Source: Clytia hemisphaerica (taxonomy: Eukaryota; Cnidaria; Hydrozoa; Leptothecata; Clytiidae). Taken from it: a stretch of DNA of 64,000 bases. Shown in pieces: positions 23,173 through 34,296 of this stretch. The position numbers and the translations under genes are program-made. How positions within the stretch are numbered: position 1 is the first letter of the stretch; each line of letters starts with the position of its first letter. The stretch is from contig CACVBU010000070.1 of assembly GCA_902728285.1 (NCBI GenBank), forward strand, positions 124,001 through 188,000, written 5' to 3'. The notes beneath the pieces were generated by a model, which saw nothing but the letters and a program-made list of their open reading frames with translations, was not told the DNA's origin and did no database searches.

Positions 23173-24024
23173 CCGTGAGAGGTCCTAAATCCGACACCAC
23201 TGCCTAATTCCGACCCCCCAAATAACTGTTATGAAAAAAAATTCTATGTTTACAAACATTCCCTCTCCAAGTTGAACGATAAACTATTGCTAGAACTCTC
23301 GAAACAAAACATCTAACAAGATAGCTGTAATGTCAAGATGTCAATTAATGTAATTAAAAAGTGTAAGTTGTAAAAATAATTACCTTTTATTCTTGATCAG
23401 TTGCTCATGTTTAAAACGATAACAGTTTTGTAATAAAAGTGACTTGTGCGAGAAAAATACAAAACAACTTGGACTGGTTTCCATCAAGAAACAAACAGAC
23501 TAAATTGTAAAAATGACGCGAAGTTGAAAAAAGGGCGATGCGGTAGCACTTAATTTGAATAACAAACATCGAAACAATGAGGCGGCACTATCAACGCCCT
23601 CTTTACCACCCATAAGTCCGGATGTTTATTTAAGGAAGGCCCGCAATCAAGCTTAGTGCCAGTGTAAAGTAATAAAAACCAGGCTTGATTACGTAACGTT
23701 TCAAAATGAGCACGCTCGTACACAGACCTCTTTTATATTTTCGTGTGCTTTGGAAAATCAAAACATCTCATTACTTTTTATGATGTTGTTACTACTGTTG
23801 TCATTTATGACGTTGTGGATATTGCAATAAAAAAATAAGTTTTGTTATAAGAAGCAATTATTGTTATTTGGTTCAATTGGTTTAGTGTATCAAATCTCTC
23901 AGTTTAGTTGACACTTTGGTATCTTCGTTGCGTCACAGCGAAAGGTTTGTTTTTATTTTAGTTTGTATCTTTGAAAGACCCCATCGGATTTAGGCAGTGG
24001 TGTCGGACTTAGGACCTCTCACAG
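23173..24024. mobile_element. MITE with 34-bp TIR and TA duplication
   Basis: The ends read GTGAGAGGTCCTAA(A/G)TCCGA and onward 'caccactgcctaa' in inverted orientation. One to three mismatches occur over about 34 bases, and TA lies on each side (23171-23172, 24025-24026). The interior is non-coding. It is absent from copy B, but the absence is part of a larger indel, so that is not a clean empty site. The TA target suggests Tc1/mariner mobilisation. Confidence 0.75.
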
Positions 24025-24314
24025 TAGCAAATAATGTAATGCATAAAGTGTCCGACGCAGACATAAAAATTTGTGAGATCTGTTATTGACATTCGTTAAC
24101 TTTGACATCAATCAATCCCGCAAGCTGGAAAAAAGTATTAGAGAAAAACAACAACACAAATGGCAGTCTAACCTAAGCTTAAACTCCTTATCAGGATTAG
24201 AAACTCTAGGCTAGTACCCTCTTTTATCTTTCCCTTGACAACATTACAATGCTGACAAGTTGACACAACACATTGACAAAAAAGCAATGCCTGGTGAGAG
24301 AAGTTTATATAATA

Positions 24315-25836
24315 CAGTTAGGGAAACCATCCAGGATCCTGCCATTCTATAAGCCAGAAAAAACTAAATGACACTTGTAAACTTAAGTTTCTTACTATTT
24401 TCCATCAAAAACAACCAAAAACATTGCTACTTCCCAAAGCTGGAGACCAAAACAAATACTTCCAAGATTATGGCGCCCTTTTAGATCTATTGTTATGGCC
24501 ATCTAAAATGGTGGAAAGAGTTGCGGAAAGACAGGGGCGCCCGCTAGCTTCGAGGGTGGTAATGCCAAAACGCCCAATACGATCTTCCAAGAAAAGGCGA
24601 GTTATTTACCGCGCGAGTTACGTCATACACTCCACCGCAGCACACAAACGACGGTGTTTCAGTGAATATCAATAATTATAAGATATTTAGTGCTTAAATT
24701 CAGTAAACTTTGAGTTCTTCTGAGATAAGGATAAGAAGATAAAAAATGTCTGGATAATTTTCATTGTAACAGTTTGGTCAATCATAGCTGAAAGTTTGAA
24801 AAAGTTTTTCCGACGCAAAAAAAAATTCAGCCAATTAAAAGCACAGTGTGCTTATATTTACTATGTTTGCTACATCGTCTAGGCTAAAAAAAGTGCAAAA
24901 AGACACGAACGTCATTTTTTGATGAGTGTTGTTATGATTTTTTAGATCGCGGTTGCGTACAAGAACTCGCCAAATGTTCTTAACTGTAGGGTGCGCACTC
25001 GTCGGGATTTTTTGCGTGGAAAAAGTCGAAAATCAAAATTAGAACATTCCATCCATCATACTTATCCTTAACAACTCCAAACTTGTTCATTCTTTTTTTT
25101 TAAATACTCAGAATTTATCAGAGAAAACAAAGAAAAAAACCCCATCCCATTACCTACCTTCAATAAAAAGATATACCATTTATTAGACATCAAGGTGAAA
25201 AAATGGTGACTCAGAATTCGTGGCACCACCATCTACCTTGACCACCATTTTTCAAATGGATATCGCTATTGAGCTGGATTAGTTATAGACTCACGGTTTT
25301 TTTTATAAAACGCGGGAAAGATAGTACTTTAGTTGTCACGTGGTAGCCTTTTCGATAATCTACGGGCCGTCTTTAAATCGAGCAAAAAGAAGAAATTTTG
25401 ATTTTTCGGCACTTTCCTGAAATTTTTATCAAGACTACCATATATCGTTGGAAAGCTAAGGGTTTCAGTGGTAAAATTTGTTTTTAGCTATCATTTCCAG
25501 CTCATTACCGATAGGCTAAAGTTCAACAGTCAGCGGGCCGATTTTCAGACCGCGCAAGCAAAACTCCTCACGCCCCGCCACACGGAAGACTAGATTTCAT
25601 CCGCCGCAATTTTGGTGCTTCCGAAAATTATTTCTTGCTGGCGTGGTGTGTGTAAGGAAGCGATTCTTTGAAAAGGTGGTTTTTTGTGGTTTGAAAATGG
25701 AATAACTTTGGAACTACTTAACCAATTTTAACAAATGACCCCTCATTTTTCTCACAAAGGTAACGACTTTCAAATAAAATTAGTTTGGTTTTCAAAATTT
25801 GAGGGGAAAACTTTGGCCTGACCACCCTACTAACTG
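24315..25836. mobile_element. 1.5-kb insertion present only in copy A
   Basis: The left end begins CAGTTAGGG after TA. The right end, reverse complemented, begins CAGTTAGTAGGGTGGTCAGG before TA (25837-25838). Copy B lacks the whole segment plus about eight flanking bases, joining 'tttata' to 'tcaaaatc'. The common CAGTTAG ends and TA flanks suggest a Tc1/mariner-like element with diverged TIRs. Its 83-codon frame at 24424-24675 is not a recognisable transposase. Confidence 0.5.
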
Positions 25837-26465
25837 TAATGTCAAAATCTTATGAAACAAAAACGAAAGTGGTCTCCCACCAGACTTTTCATTTCATTTC
25901 ATTTCAAGTTTCTTTTACGTTTTTAGTACTATATACAATGAATAAAAACCTGAAAGTGAAAAGAGCTCATATATAAATAGCGAGCTTTCTCTACTAAGCC
26001 ACACATCAGGCATACAAATCCCTAAGTTGTCAAATTCAATTGAACAAGTTTCTAAATAAATTTAAATGAATATAGAGCACAAATATATATAAAAGCAACA
26101 AACAAACAAACAAAACAACTAGAGCACAAGTTGAGGATAAATCTACTGTCTTTCAAATAAGTTCTTTTTAGGTGAGAACTAAACTAAGAGAGTTTAAAAA
26201 AGATAACTTAGCTATGTTATAGCACTCAAGATACTGCCATGCTAGAGGTGCATGGTACATAACAGGACAATCGGCTTTATCATAGTGTATGGTTGACACA
26301 CTGTTTTTGTCATCGCGCCTGGCATATTCAATGTTTTATGAGTGATTACGCACGGAGCGAGCGTTAGCGAGCGGAGTGCGACTCTTTTGGCAAAAGCGCG
26401 GGAAAAAAAAGCTGATATGCGGAGTGATAAAATCGATTTTTACCCTTTTTCAGCCTCGTTTCCAT

Positions 26466-26713
26466 TCAGACTTTCGTCGTCGTGTGCAACTGTCTTAAGT
26501 CCCAATAAGGAGAATTCGCCTGTACACCGACTCTGTGGAAGCATACGAATGGATTTTTCCCAATCGAGCTCCGGCGTGAAAAAGTAGATGTTTTCATACG
26601 ACGATGAATAAGTCTTTCTTCCAGAGTCTGGAAATATAAGTATCCTTCTCGATCGGGAAACGTCGCTCGGTTCGGAAGCGTATTTGTTGATCGGACCATA
26701 CTGCTTTTAACAG
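26466..26713 (-). pseudogene. Frameshifted copy A version of the terminal exon at 29489-29740
   Basis: It is the same sequence as 29489-29740 but carries several one- and two-base indels that shift the frame back and forth. The indels cluster within about 400 bases of the contig end at 26844. Sequencing or assembly error is therefore more likely than true decay. Confidence 0.45.
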
Positions 26714-26844
26714 TCAAAACAAAGATGGCGGCAAAAAAAACAACTGGTTGCTACCTGCTCTTTCGCTATTTTTCTTTGTTTTTATGCTTTAATGAGTTGA
26801 TTGGATCATGATTTTTGTGTGATTGTTACAAGAAATGGTTGATG

Positions 26845-26845
26845 N
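26845..26845. other. Scaffold gap (N)
   Basis: A single N joins the right end of copy A to the left end of copy B. Both flanks are the same locus, so this join is probably not a true genomic adjacency. Confidence 0.95.
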
Positions 26846-28496
26846 AAAGAAAAAAAATGACAATGTTTACATTCCTCTAACCTTCCACAGTACTAAAGTG
26901 CGCATTTTTACCTACCGTTTTTACGGTAAAACACGGTGTAAATAGCGAGACTCCTAAACGGTGTATTAACAAAAATATTCTTAATTTTTTTCATTTTTAT
27001 CAGTTTGAGTTATTTATATATCAATACTTTTCTTTTTCTAAAATGACAGATATTACATATTTTCACTATATATGAAGACTCCCCGGATTGGCAAACATAA
27101 AGAAATAGAAGAAAAACTAAAAATTTACCACCTGGAAGATACTTACATTGTTTTATTTTGTTCAATCGCAAACACTCATGAAAGCACCAAATATTTTGTT
27201 ATCGAATCACTGCGATATTAATTGTTTTATTTTGCCTGATCAAACAATTGCTGTGGGATTGTTTAAAAATCCTATCAAATGAAGATAAAGCACTTTCATC
27301 CAATCAGAAAGGATTCTTTGAAAAAATAACACTCGCATCAAATTCCAACTTTTGATTGAGAACTAGAGACAGTTAGTCATACTAGGAAATCAAGCTTTCA
27401 GAAAAAACAACATCAGTCATCTACAGGATGTATTTGCAACAACAAGGATGAGAGTTACTGTACCTGAATCAAGTTCAAGACAATCAATTAAAACGTGAAA
27501 ACTTAAAATGAGACAAAATGACAGATTGTGAACGTGCAGCAGCCAGAATATCAACCGACCAAATTTTGTCATTCGATTCCCAAGACAGCGCTTCGATTTT
27601 TAAGGCCTTGTTTATAGGCTAAAGTAAAAATAACTCCGCGCATGTAAATGGGTCATTGTTTGAGGTCCTGCAAAATTTCTGGGAAATAGCCTATCCGGTG
27701 GTGCACGGATATCTAAGTGGGTTCTGCCTCCTCCGTAGATCTTTTTCTTGGGAAGTTGATCTTCAAATTAGTTTTCAAGGTTGGCTTGGCTCAATTTTTT
27801 TCATCTATGGCTCAAATTTTAAACAATTTCTCAAAGTTTTTGAAAATGTTAATTTCATTAAAAAGCCCCGGGTTATTTTTTCATGAATCTCTTTAGAAGT
27901 TTTGCGGCGCATTTTTTTGCTTGAGAGTCAAGTGTCAAGTAAACAATATAGCACTTTCGCAGCATTAATCTTTGGTACGCATTTTGGCGGGATGCTGGTG
28001 TGACTAACTGTCTGTTATTGACATTCGTTAACTTTGACATCAATTAATCCCGCAAGCTGGAAAAAAGTCTCTAGAGAAAAACAACAACACAAATGGCAGT
28101 CTAAGGTTAAACTCCTTATCAGGATTAGAAACTCTAGGCTAGTACCCTCTTTTATCTTTCCCTTGACAACAATACAATGCTGACAAGTTGACACAACACA
28201 TTGACAAAAAAGCAATGTCTGGTGAGAGAAGTTTATATCAAAATCTTATGCAACAAAAACGAAAGTGGTCTCCCACCAGACTTTTCATTTCATTTCATTT
28301 CAAGTTTCTTTTTCGTTTTTAGTACCTACTATATACAATGAATAAAAACCTGAAAGTGAAAAGAGCTCATATATAAATAGCGAGCTTTCTCTAAGCCACA
28401 CAGAGCCACACATCAGGCATACAAATCCCTAAGTTGTCAAATTCAATTGAACAAGTTTCTAAATAAATTTAAATGGAATATAGAGCACAAATATAT

Positions 28497-29009
28497 CCAG
28501 ACGGTGTCAATCGAACAACTTCGAACAAAAATCGCAATCGAACCAATCGAACGTAATCAAACACGATCGAATAATTGCGATTTGATTGTCGAACGTAATC
28601 GAATCTCAATCGAACGGCCGATTCCTGGGTAATATTCGATTGCGTTCGAGTAAGGTTAGATTGGTTCGCTTGATTATCGACTATGTTCGATTGGTTCGAT
28701 TGGTTCGATTGATTGTCAATTACATTGGATTAATCTTCGATTTCGTTCGATTACGATTATGTATGATGAGTTTGATTGCGATTAAATTAAATTGGATCAC
28801 TCTGTTAGAGCTTCTTAGCGTGGGCGGCCGAGGGCTTAAGTGCCATACTAAAGCGAATAAAATCTAATACAATTGAATCAATTGAACGTAATCGAATACA
28901 ATCGAATGTAATCGAAGCAATCGAACAGCAAATCCTGGGTAATATTCGATTGCGATTCGATTGCGTTCGATTGATTCGGCGTTCGATTCGTTCGATTGAC
29001 ACCGTCTGG
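28497..29009. mobile_element. MITE, perfect 20-bp TIR (CCAGACGGTGTC), absent from copy A
   Basis: The ends are exact inverted copies of CCAGACGGTGTCAATCGAAC. The interior is built almost entirely of 'aatcgaa' and 'ttcgatt' words in both orientations, so the whole element can fold back on itself. Copy A has an uninterrupted 'caaatatatataaaagcaac' at the matching place (about 26080), giving a filled/empty pair. The apparent target duplication is about 6 bp of AT repeat, but slippage makes its length uncertain. The open frames inside are a by-product of the repeat. Confidence 0.9.
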
Positions 29010-29488
29010 ATATATATAAAAACAACAAACAAACAAACAAAACATCTAGCACGAGTTGAGGATAAATCTACTGTCTTTCAAATAAGTTTGTTTTTAGGTG
29101 AGAACTAAACTAAGAGAGTTTAAAGATAACTTAGCTATGTTATAGCACTCAAGATACTGCCATGCTAGAGGTGCATGGTACATAACAGGACAACCGGCTT
29201 GATCATATAAGTGTATGGTTGACACACTATTTTTGTCATCGCGCCTGGCATATTCAATGTTTTATGAGAGACTTACCTCTTTCAAAAATAATAATGCTTA
29301 CATACCGTAAGTTGGTCTAATGCTGACATCCCTTAGGCTTAACACTGAAGCCCTAAAACAGCATCTAATTACGCACGGAGCGAGCGTTAGCGAGCGGAGT
29401 GCGACTCTTTTGGCAAAAGCGCGGGAAAAAAAAGCTGATATGCGGAGTGATAAAATCGATTTTTACCCTTTTTCAGCCTCGTTTCCAT

Positions 29489-29740
29489 TCAGACTTTCGT
29501 CGTCGTGTGCAACTGTCTTAAGTCCCAATAAGGAGAATTATCACCTGTACCCGACTGTCTGTTGGAAGCATTACGTAATGGATTTTTTCCAAATCGAGCT
29601 CCGGCGTGAAAAACAGTAGGATGTTTTTCATACGACGATGAATACGTCATTTCTTCCAGAAACGTCGGTGGACAATATAAGTATCCTTCTCGATCGGCAA
29701 ACGTCGCTCGGTTCGGAAGCGTATTGTTGATCGGACCATA
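29489..29740 (-). CDS. Probable terminal coding exon, unknown small protein
   Basis: On the minus strand an acceptor (TTTTGACTGTTAAAAGGCAG) precedes 84 open codons ending in TGA at 29489. The peptide begins YGPINNTLPNRATFADREGY and ends in WDLRQLHTTTKV. It has balanced composition, several aromatic/Gly/Pro turns and no membrane segment. I do not recognise the family. The acceptor is inferred, and the upstream exon would lie above 29741. The allelic copy at 26466-26713 is frameshifted, which lowers confidence. Confidence 0.4.
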   Translation of the reverse strand, partial: YGPINNTLPNRATFADREGYLYCPPTFLEEMTYSSSYEKHPTVFHAGARFGKNPLRNASNRQSGTGDNSPYWDLRQLHTTTKV

Positions 29741-30284
29741 CTGCCTTTTAACAGTCAAAACAAAGATGGTGGCAAAAATAAACAACTGGTTGCTACCGCT
29801 CTTTCGCTATTTTTCTTTGTTTTTTATGCTTTAATGAGTTGAATTGGATCATGATTTTTGTGTGATTGTTACAGAAATGGGTTGATGATGAAGTTTTCTT
29901 ATTATTCCTTCCTGAATTTGATGTTTCGTTTGGTTTGGCATGAGAGATTGATGCAATCTCTTCTTGAAAAACAGGATATTTTATCCGGTCGATATTTTAT
30001 CAACTTTCACAACAAACTAACTTCAATTTTGCCCGTATATTTACACAAATTCTAACAAGGCAGTTGACTGAATATTTATGGATAAATCTGACCATGCTAT
30101 ATTTGAAAAATTAAATACTTTAATTGCGACATCAAAAAAGTTTGAACTCACTACTTTTTTATGATGGTCAGATGGTAGATGCGACACCCAAGGAAATGGT
30201 TGTGGTTGGATATGAACTGGTTAGCTTTAATGTAAAAATTTAAACCCAGAGCAAAATTTACTGATTGATGATTGATGTTTTAAA

Positions 30285-30552
30285 AATGAACGTGGAAAAA
30301 CTTTTGGTTGTGAATTTGGACATTTTCTTGCACGTGCGCTTAAAACGTGGAAAACTTTTGGTTGTGAATTTGGATATTTCTTCCATGTGCGTTTAAAACG
30401 TGGAAATTTTTGCTGTGAATTTGGACATTTTCTTTCACATGTTTTTAAAACGTGGAAATTTTTGCTGTGAACTTGGACATTTTTTCCCCTTGCGTTTAAA
30501 ATGTGGAAAATGTTTGTCTTTAACTTGACATTTTCTTCCACATGCATTTAAA
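30285..30552. repeat. Tandem repeat, about 5 units of 52-55 bp
   Basis: Units begin 'aacgtggaaa' and contain 'tgtgaatttggacatttt'. The 106-codon minus-strand frame across it is repeat-derived and not called. Confidence 0.85.
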
Positions 30553-31330
30553 AAATGTAGAAAAATTTTGCTATCAGGCAAAAATAAAAAAAAATGTAGT
30601 GCTTCCGGAATGCGGGTGAAGGAAAAAAGCTTTGATGCGGCCGCCCAGAAAAAATTTTTTATTTGATTTTTTTGATGACTTTACTAATATATAAGATCAT
30701 TGAAATAGAACTTTAACAATAACTTTTATGTACAAACAGTATGAAGTAAGCCCTGAATATACTAATGTATCAACTACTAACTAACAAACAATTCGTGATC
30801 TACAAGTGGGAATATCTAACCAAACTACTTTTATAGCTTAAATGCTCCAACTTGATTTTTTTATAATGAACTATACTGTATATAGATGAACCCATAGTCT
30901 GTGGCCAGATCAGAAAATTATTATTTTTCACCCGGTTGGTTTCCAGAAACGCTACATTTTTTTATTTTTGCCTCAATTGAAAATTTTTTCAAGCAATATT
31001 CTGGCATGAAGACTTTTTTTTCTTTTTGGAAATTTTGGAAATTATGATTGCCAATTATGTGACATTTTTTGCATTTGCAGCATGCTTTTGAAAATTACAA
31101 AATGCCTTCTGCTAGGGGAATTTTTTCCTTTCGGCGTTCTTTCAGATTATGAAAATGTTTCCCAGTATAAATGAGATTATTTTTCTTCTTTTGCATTACA
31201 CTTTTTTTATATAAGAACCAGTAAAAATTTTCTGAGCCTCGACTGTTCTTCTTTTTTTTCACTTTGAGCTTCTATCATTTTCTTATTAATAGGATGTAAG
31301 TCAGGTACTTTAGAAATCATACCCAATTTT
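30553..31330. other. AT-rich interval, no gene seen
   Basis: Long A and T runs; no coding or structural signal was recognised. Confidence 0.35.
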
Positions 31331-31424
31331 TATTACTTTGACCCCTAAATTGATTGAAATTGAGTAGTTTTCAGGCTCAGCATTTTTCTTCAATTGTTCT
31401 TATTTTTTGGCGATTTTGAGCCTT
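31331..31424 (-). repeat. Dispersed repeat R2, copy 3
   Basis: Reverse complement of the unit at 792-887 and 6211-6305 (ttactttgacccctaaatt to cgattttgagcc). Confidence 0.75.
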
Positions 31425-31429
31425 ATAAA

Positions 31430-33000
31430 AGTCTTATAAAATTGTTCTTATATTAAAAAAGTGTATGTTTGAAATTATGAAATTGTTTCCCTGTTTTGAA
31501 AGTTTTTTACTTTTTGACATGCATTTCAAAAAATATAACTTTTGGATGCTATAATTTTTTACCTTTTTTTCAATATTTTTTATATTTTACCTTTTCTCCA
31601 ATATTTTATATATTAAACCTTTTTTCCAATATTTTATGTATGAAAGTATATGCAAAATATTTCATCTATTTTGAAAATATAAATTTTCCTTTGGTTTTCT
31701 TATTGTAAAAAAAGTATTTTAGTTTGAAATTTTAAGATATTTGAGTTAAAAAAACTTCAAAAAAGCAGTTTGTTTTGAAAATAGAATATCAACTTTCTTT
31801 TCGTTCACCAGAGTTTGTACATGTTTAAAATGCATTAATAGAAATTTCCTTGCTCCCGTGACGATCATGAAAATTACCAAAAAAGGTTTGTTCACCATGC
31901 AAATATCGCGAAAATAGCCCAAATCATGCCTCGAATTATTTCCCGATCACGCATCACGCAATCGGCTGGGTACAACTTTTTAAAATTTTATCATAAAATG
32001 GCTAACTTTCTCATTCCCGGGAAAACATACCTGCCCCGTCTCCGGGATCTTTTTGCTTCTAGGCGTCTCCGGCTAAAATCGGTGTTAAATCTACTTTTGT
32101 GGCGTTTTGGTCCTTTTCTTTTACACTAGCAATCGGAAAGTTTCGCTGGGAATAAGGAAGTTCTACGGTATGTAGTGTAAAAAACCTTTCGCTTGCGAAC
32201 ACGAGATTTTCGTATCGTGCGTAACCCCTTTTACAATTGATAACACATGAAAACCAGAATATGATTCTTCAATGGGAATCATTTAAGTGCACTTACAAAC
32301 ATCAATTTGTCAGATCTAAACCTAACGGTACTGCTCATGTTGATACAGTCGGGTTTAACCGTAGCATACAAGGACCAACGAGTATATACTAATAATATAC
32401 CCCTTGGACTCCTAGGGTAAATACTAAGATGTCGTAGTATTTTACAGCTAAACGCGACTAGATGAAATATTATAAGGTAAATCACGTTTTTTGTTTACTT
32501 TACGGTCCATGCGAAGATGGACTCACATGGCACGGACTGCAACATTCTGAGTTGAGCACCCGGTGACAGGAAAATTGCCAAAGCGAACTTTGCCCCCGGA
32601 ATTTGCTCTAACGATCACGCCTTTTTTTCGAAGTCACACAACCACGCCTGCAAAATTTAGTTCTGATTTTTTCATAATCTAATTTGTTTGTTGAAAATTC
32701 TTAGCTAAATGAGGCTCTTGGACACCCTGTAAAACTTCTAAGACTAAGAGCGACCATGTCTTACAACCGTGCTCTTTACCGTGAGTACATCATAGCTCAA
32801 ATGAATATCGAGGTCAATATTTTTCACTAAATGAGAACTTGGCCACTGGTACCAATGGGTAACCTTGTCTTTGGGCCTCCATTCCTGCGAATATAAGATT
32901 TACCAGGATGGAATAAGTGCAAAGACTTTGCTGTTATTGAGCTATAATTATTTCTTTTTAATCTACAATTTCCTGCATACCAGGCTTCAAACAAATAAAC
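31430..33000. other. Interval without recognised gene
   Basis: Open frames are 60-76 codons with no domain. The short word 'aatattttatatatt' is repeated around 31580-31640 (three 'tttttccaatatttt' units). Confidence 0.3.
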
Positions 33001-33006
33001 ACAGGG

Positions 33007-33231
33007 CAGGGGCTGCGGGTCTTTTTTGAAGGTATTGACTAAAGGAGGCACTACCATGGTTGGGGCCGACGGGTGAACATTTTTGAATCTTAGATCTACT
33101 TTTCTAGATTGCCTAAAACAGGTTTATTTTAAGATTATTAAACAGAATTTGGCTTGATTAGGTATAGTAAATTTCATTTTTGCTTTGAAAAAATGCGACT
33201 GCCCCTGCCCCCCCCCCTGCCGCGGCGCCTG
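33007..33231. mobile_element. Diverged CAGG-ended MITE
   Basis: The left end CAGGGGCTGCGG and the right end (reverse complement CAGGCGCCGCGG) are imperfect inverted repeats. The interior, with 'gactaaaggaggca' and 'tttgctttgaaaaaa', parallels 1006-1368. No clear target duplication was seen. Confidence 0.4.
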
Positions 33232-33412
33232 TAACATACATTACCATAGTCTGAATCGCAGACCTCTACAAAACCCCAGGTAGTATAGAAGTACGGAGCA
33301 CGAATCTGTTAGTGGATGCCAGCAGCCTAACATTACCATAGCTTTTTAGTTTTGGCAGGTTTTTTGTATGTTTTGGTATTGTAATGTCGCGTGACTTAGG
33401 TAGGATTTCCTA

Positions 33413-33913
33413 CCTAACCTTAGACTAGTAAACTAGTCGTTGAAAACAGACCCATATACAAAAAATCAAGCTCCAAATAAAAAGAATCGAAGGGGTGAAG
33501 TTGCGTCTCTTTTCTGAATTTCAACGACTAGAAGCTACTTCCCTCAAAAAACGTTGTTTAATTTTACAACTTTTTTTAGGTTTTTGAGAATCCATCCAAC
33601 TTTTTTGACCAAATGATATTTCATAGTAACATTGAACATGGGAACATATAAATAAATGAGCATTTCCAAAAACGCAATAAACAGAAAGAAAAATAAATGC
33701 AATCCCGTACGGGTCAGACATACAGAAATCTGTATGTCTCTCCTTACGATTTTAGGTGAAGAAAAAAAGGCGTTGGAAGTAGCTTCTAGTCGGTTATTTT
33801 CCTTTTCTCTCTCACGCGCGCTGAATATTTAATTAGTGTTTACATTATTTGATTGACAGTTTTATTATAAGGTTATAAATAATAACGGACTAGTTTACTA
33901 GTCTAACCTAACC
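33413..33913. mobile_element. Element with nested palindromes
   Basis: TAGACTAGTAAACTAGTC (33421-33438) has an exact inverted copy at 33888-33905, and each copy is itself nearly palindromic. A second inverted pair inside, CGACTAGAAGCTACTTCC (about 33526-33543 and 33774-33792), and a hairpin of AGACATACAGA/TCTGTATGTCT with a 2-base loop (33716-33739) give a strongly fold-back sequence. No coding capacity and no certain target duplication. Confidence 0.65.
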
Positions 33914-34024
33914 TTGGCGGCACACTTTTCAGCAAAAGCACTCTATCTAGCCCTTCGGGCTTTTATAAATCTATGTTTGGAGTGTGCTCTTCAGAAGGCA
34001 GCAGTCTATTTTTCGAATTCCTTA

Positions 34025-34085
34025 TTTTAGAGGGGGCGCTCTTTAGAGGGGGCGCTCATTTGAGGGGGTAGCGCTAATAGAGAGG
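34025..34085 (+). repeat. Short tandem 'agagggggcgctc' repeat
   Basis: Two exact and one diverged copy of a motif of about 18 bases. Nothing else is recognised between 33914 and 34296. Confidence 0.6.
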
Positions 34086-34296
34086 AAATACAGTAATGGA
34101 GGTTAGAGCTATTTATCAGTTACTTTGCTATCTAATAACATGAACGCTTTTGTACTTAACTTCTTTCGTAGTGAAATTCGGGATCATGTGCAATTTACGG
34201 TGCCCATGGTCAAATCGTGGACCGGTTGGTTTCACTAGTCCAGTTGTAATCGAAGTTGTAATTTTTGAGGGATTTCTAATTCTGAAGACCGGAATA

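Larger units (their letters stand above)
21683..26844 (+). repeat. Duplicated locus, haplotype copy A
   Basis: This 5.2-kb stretch is collinear and nearly identical with 26846-29887 except for large indels and small differences, and it ends exactly at the N at 26845. Relative to copy B it carries an extra 1.4 kb (about 22713-24083, including the MITE at 23173-24024) and an extra 1.5 kb (24315-25836). It lacks the MITE at 28497-29009, about 125 bp near 27740, and about 90 bp near 29270. The pattern is that of two alleles left unmerged by the assembler. Confidence 0.9.
26846..29887 (+). repeat. Duplicated locus, haplotype copy B
   Basis: Collinear with 21683-26844. After 29887 the sequence is unique, as is the sequence before 21683. 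That is what overlapping ends of two allelic contigs would give. Confidence 0.9.

Noticed and set aside
22949..23200. 83-codon minus-strand frame in copy A
   Set aside because: It lies in a segment absent from the other haplotype and overlaps the left TIR of the MITE at 23173. No domain was recognised.
28447..29052. Open frames of up to 93 codons inside the CCAGACGG MITE
   Set aside because: They consist of Ile/Arg/Val runs produced by AATCGAA/TTCGATT words, and the element is absent from the other haplotype.
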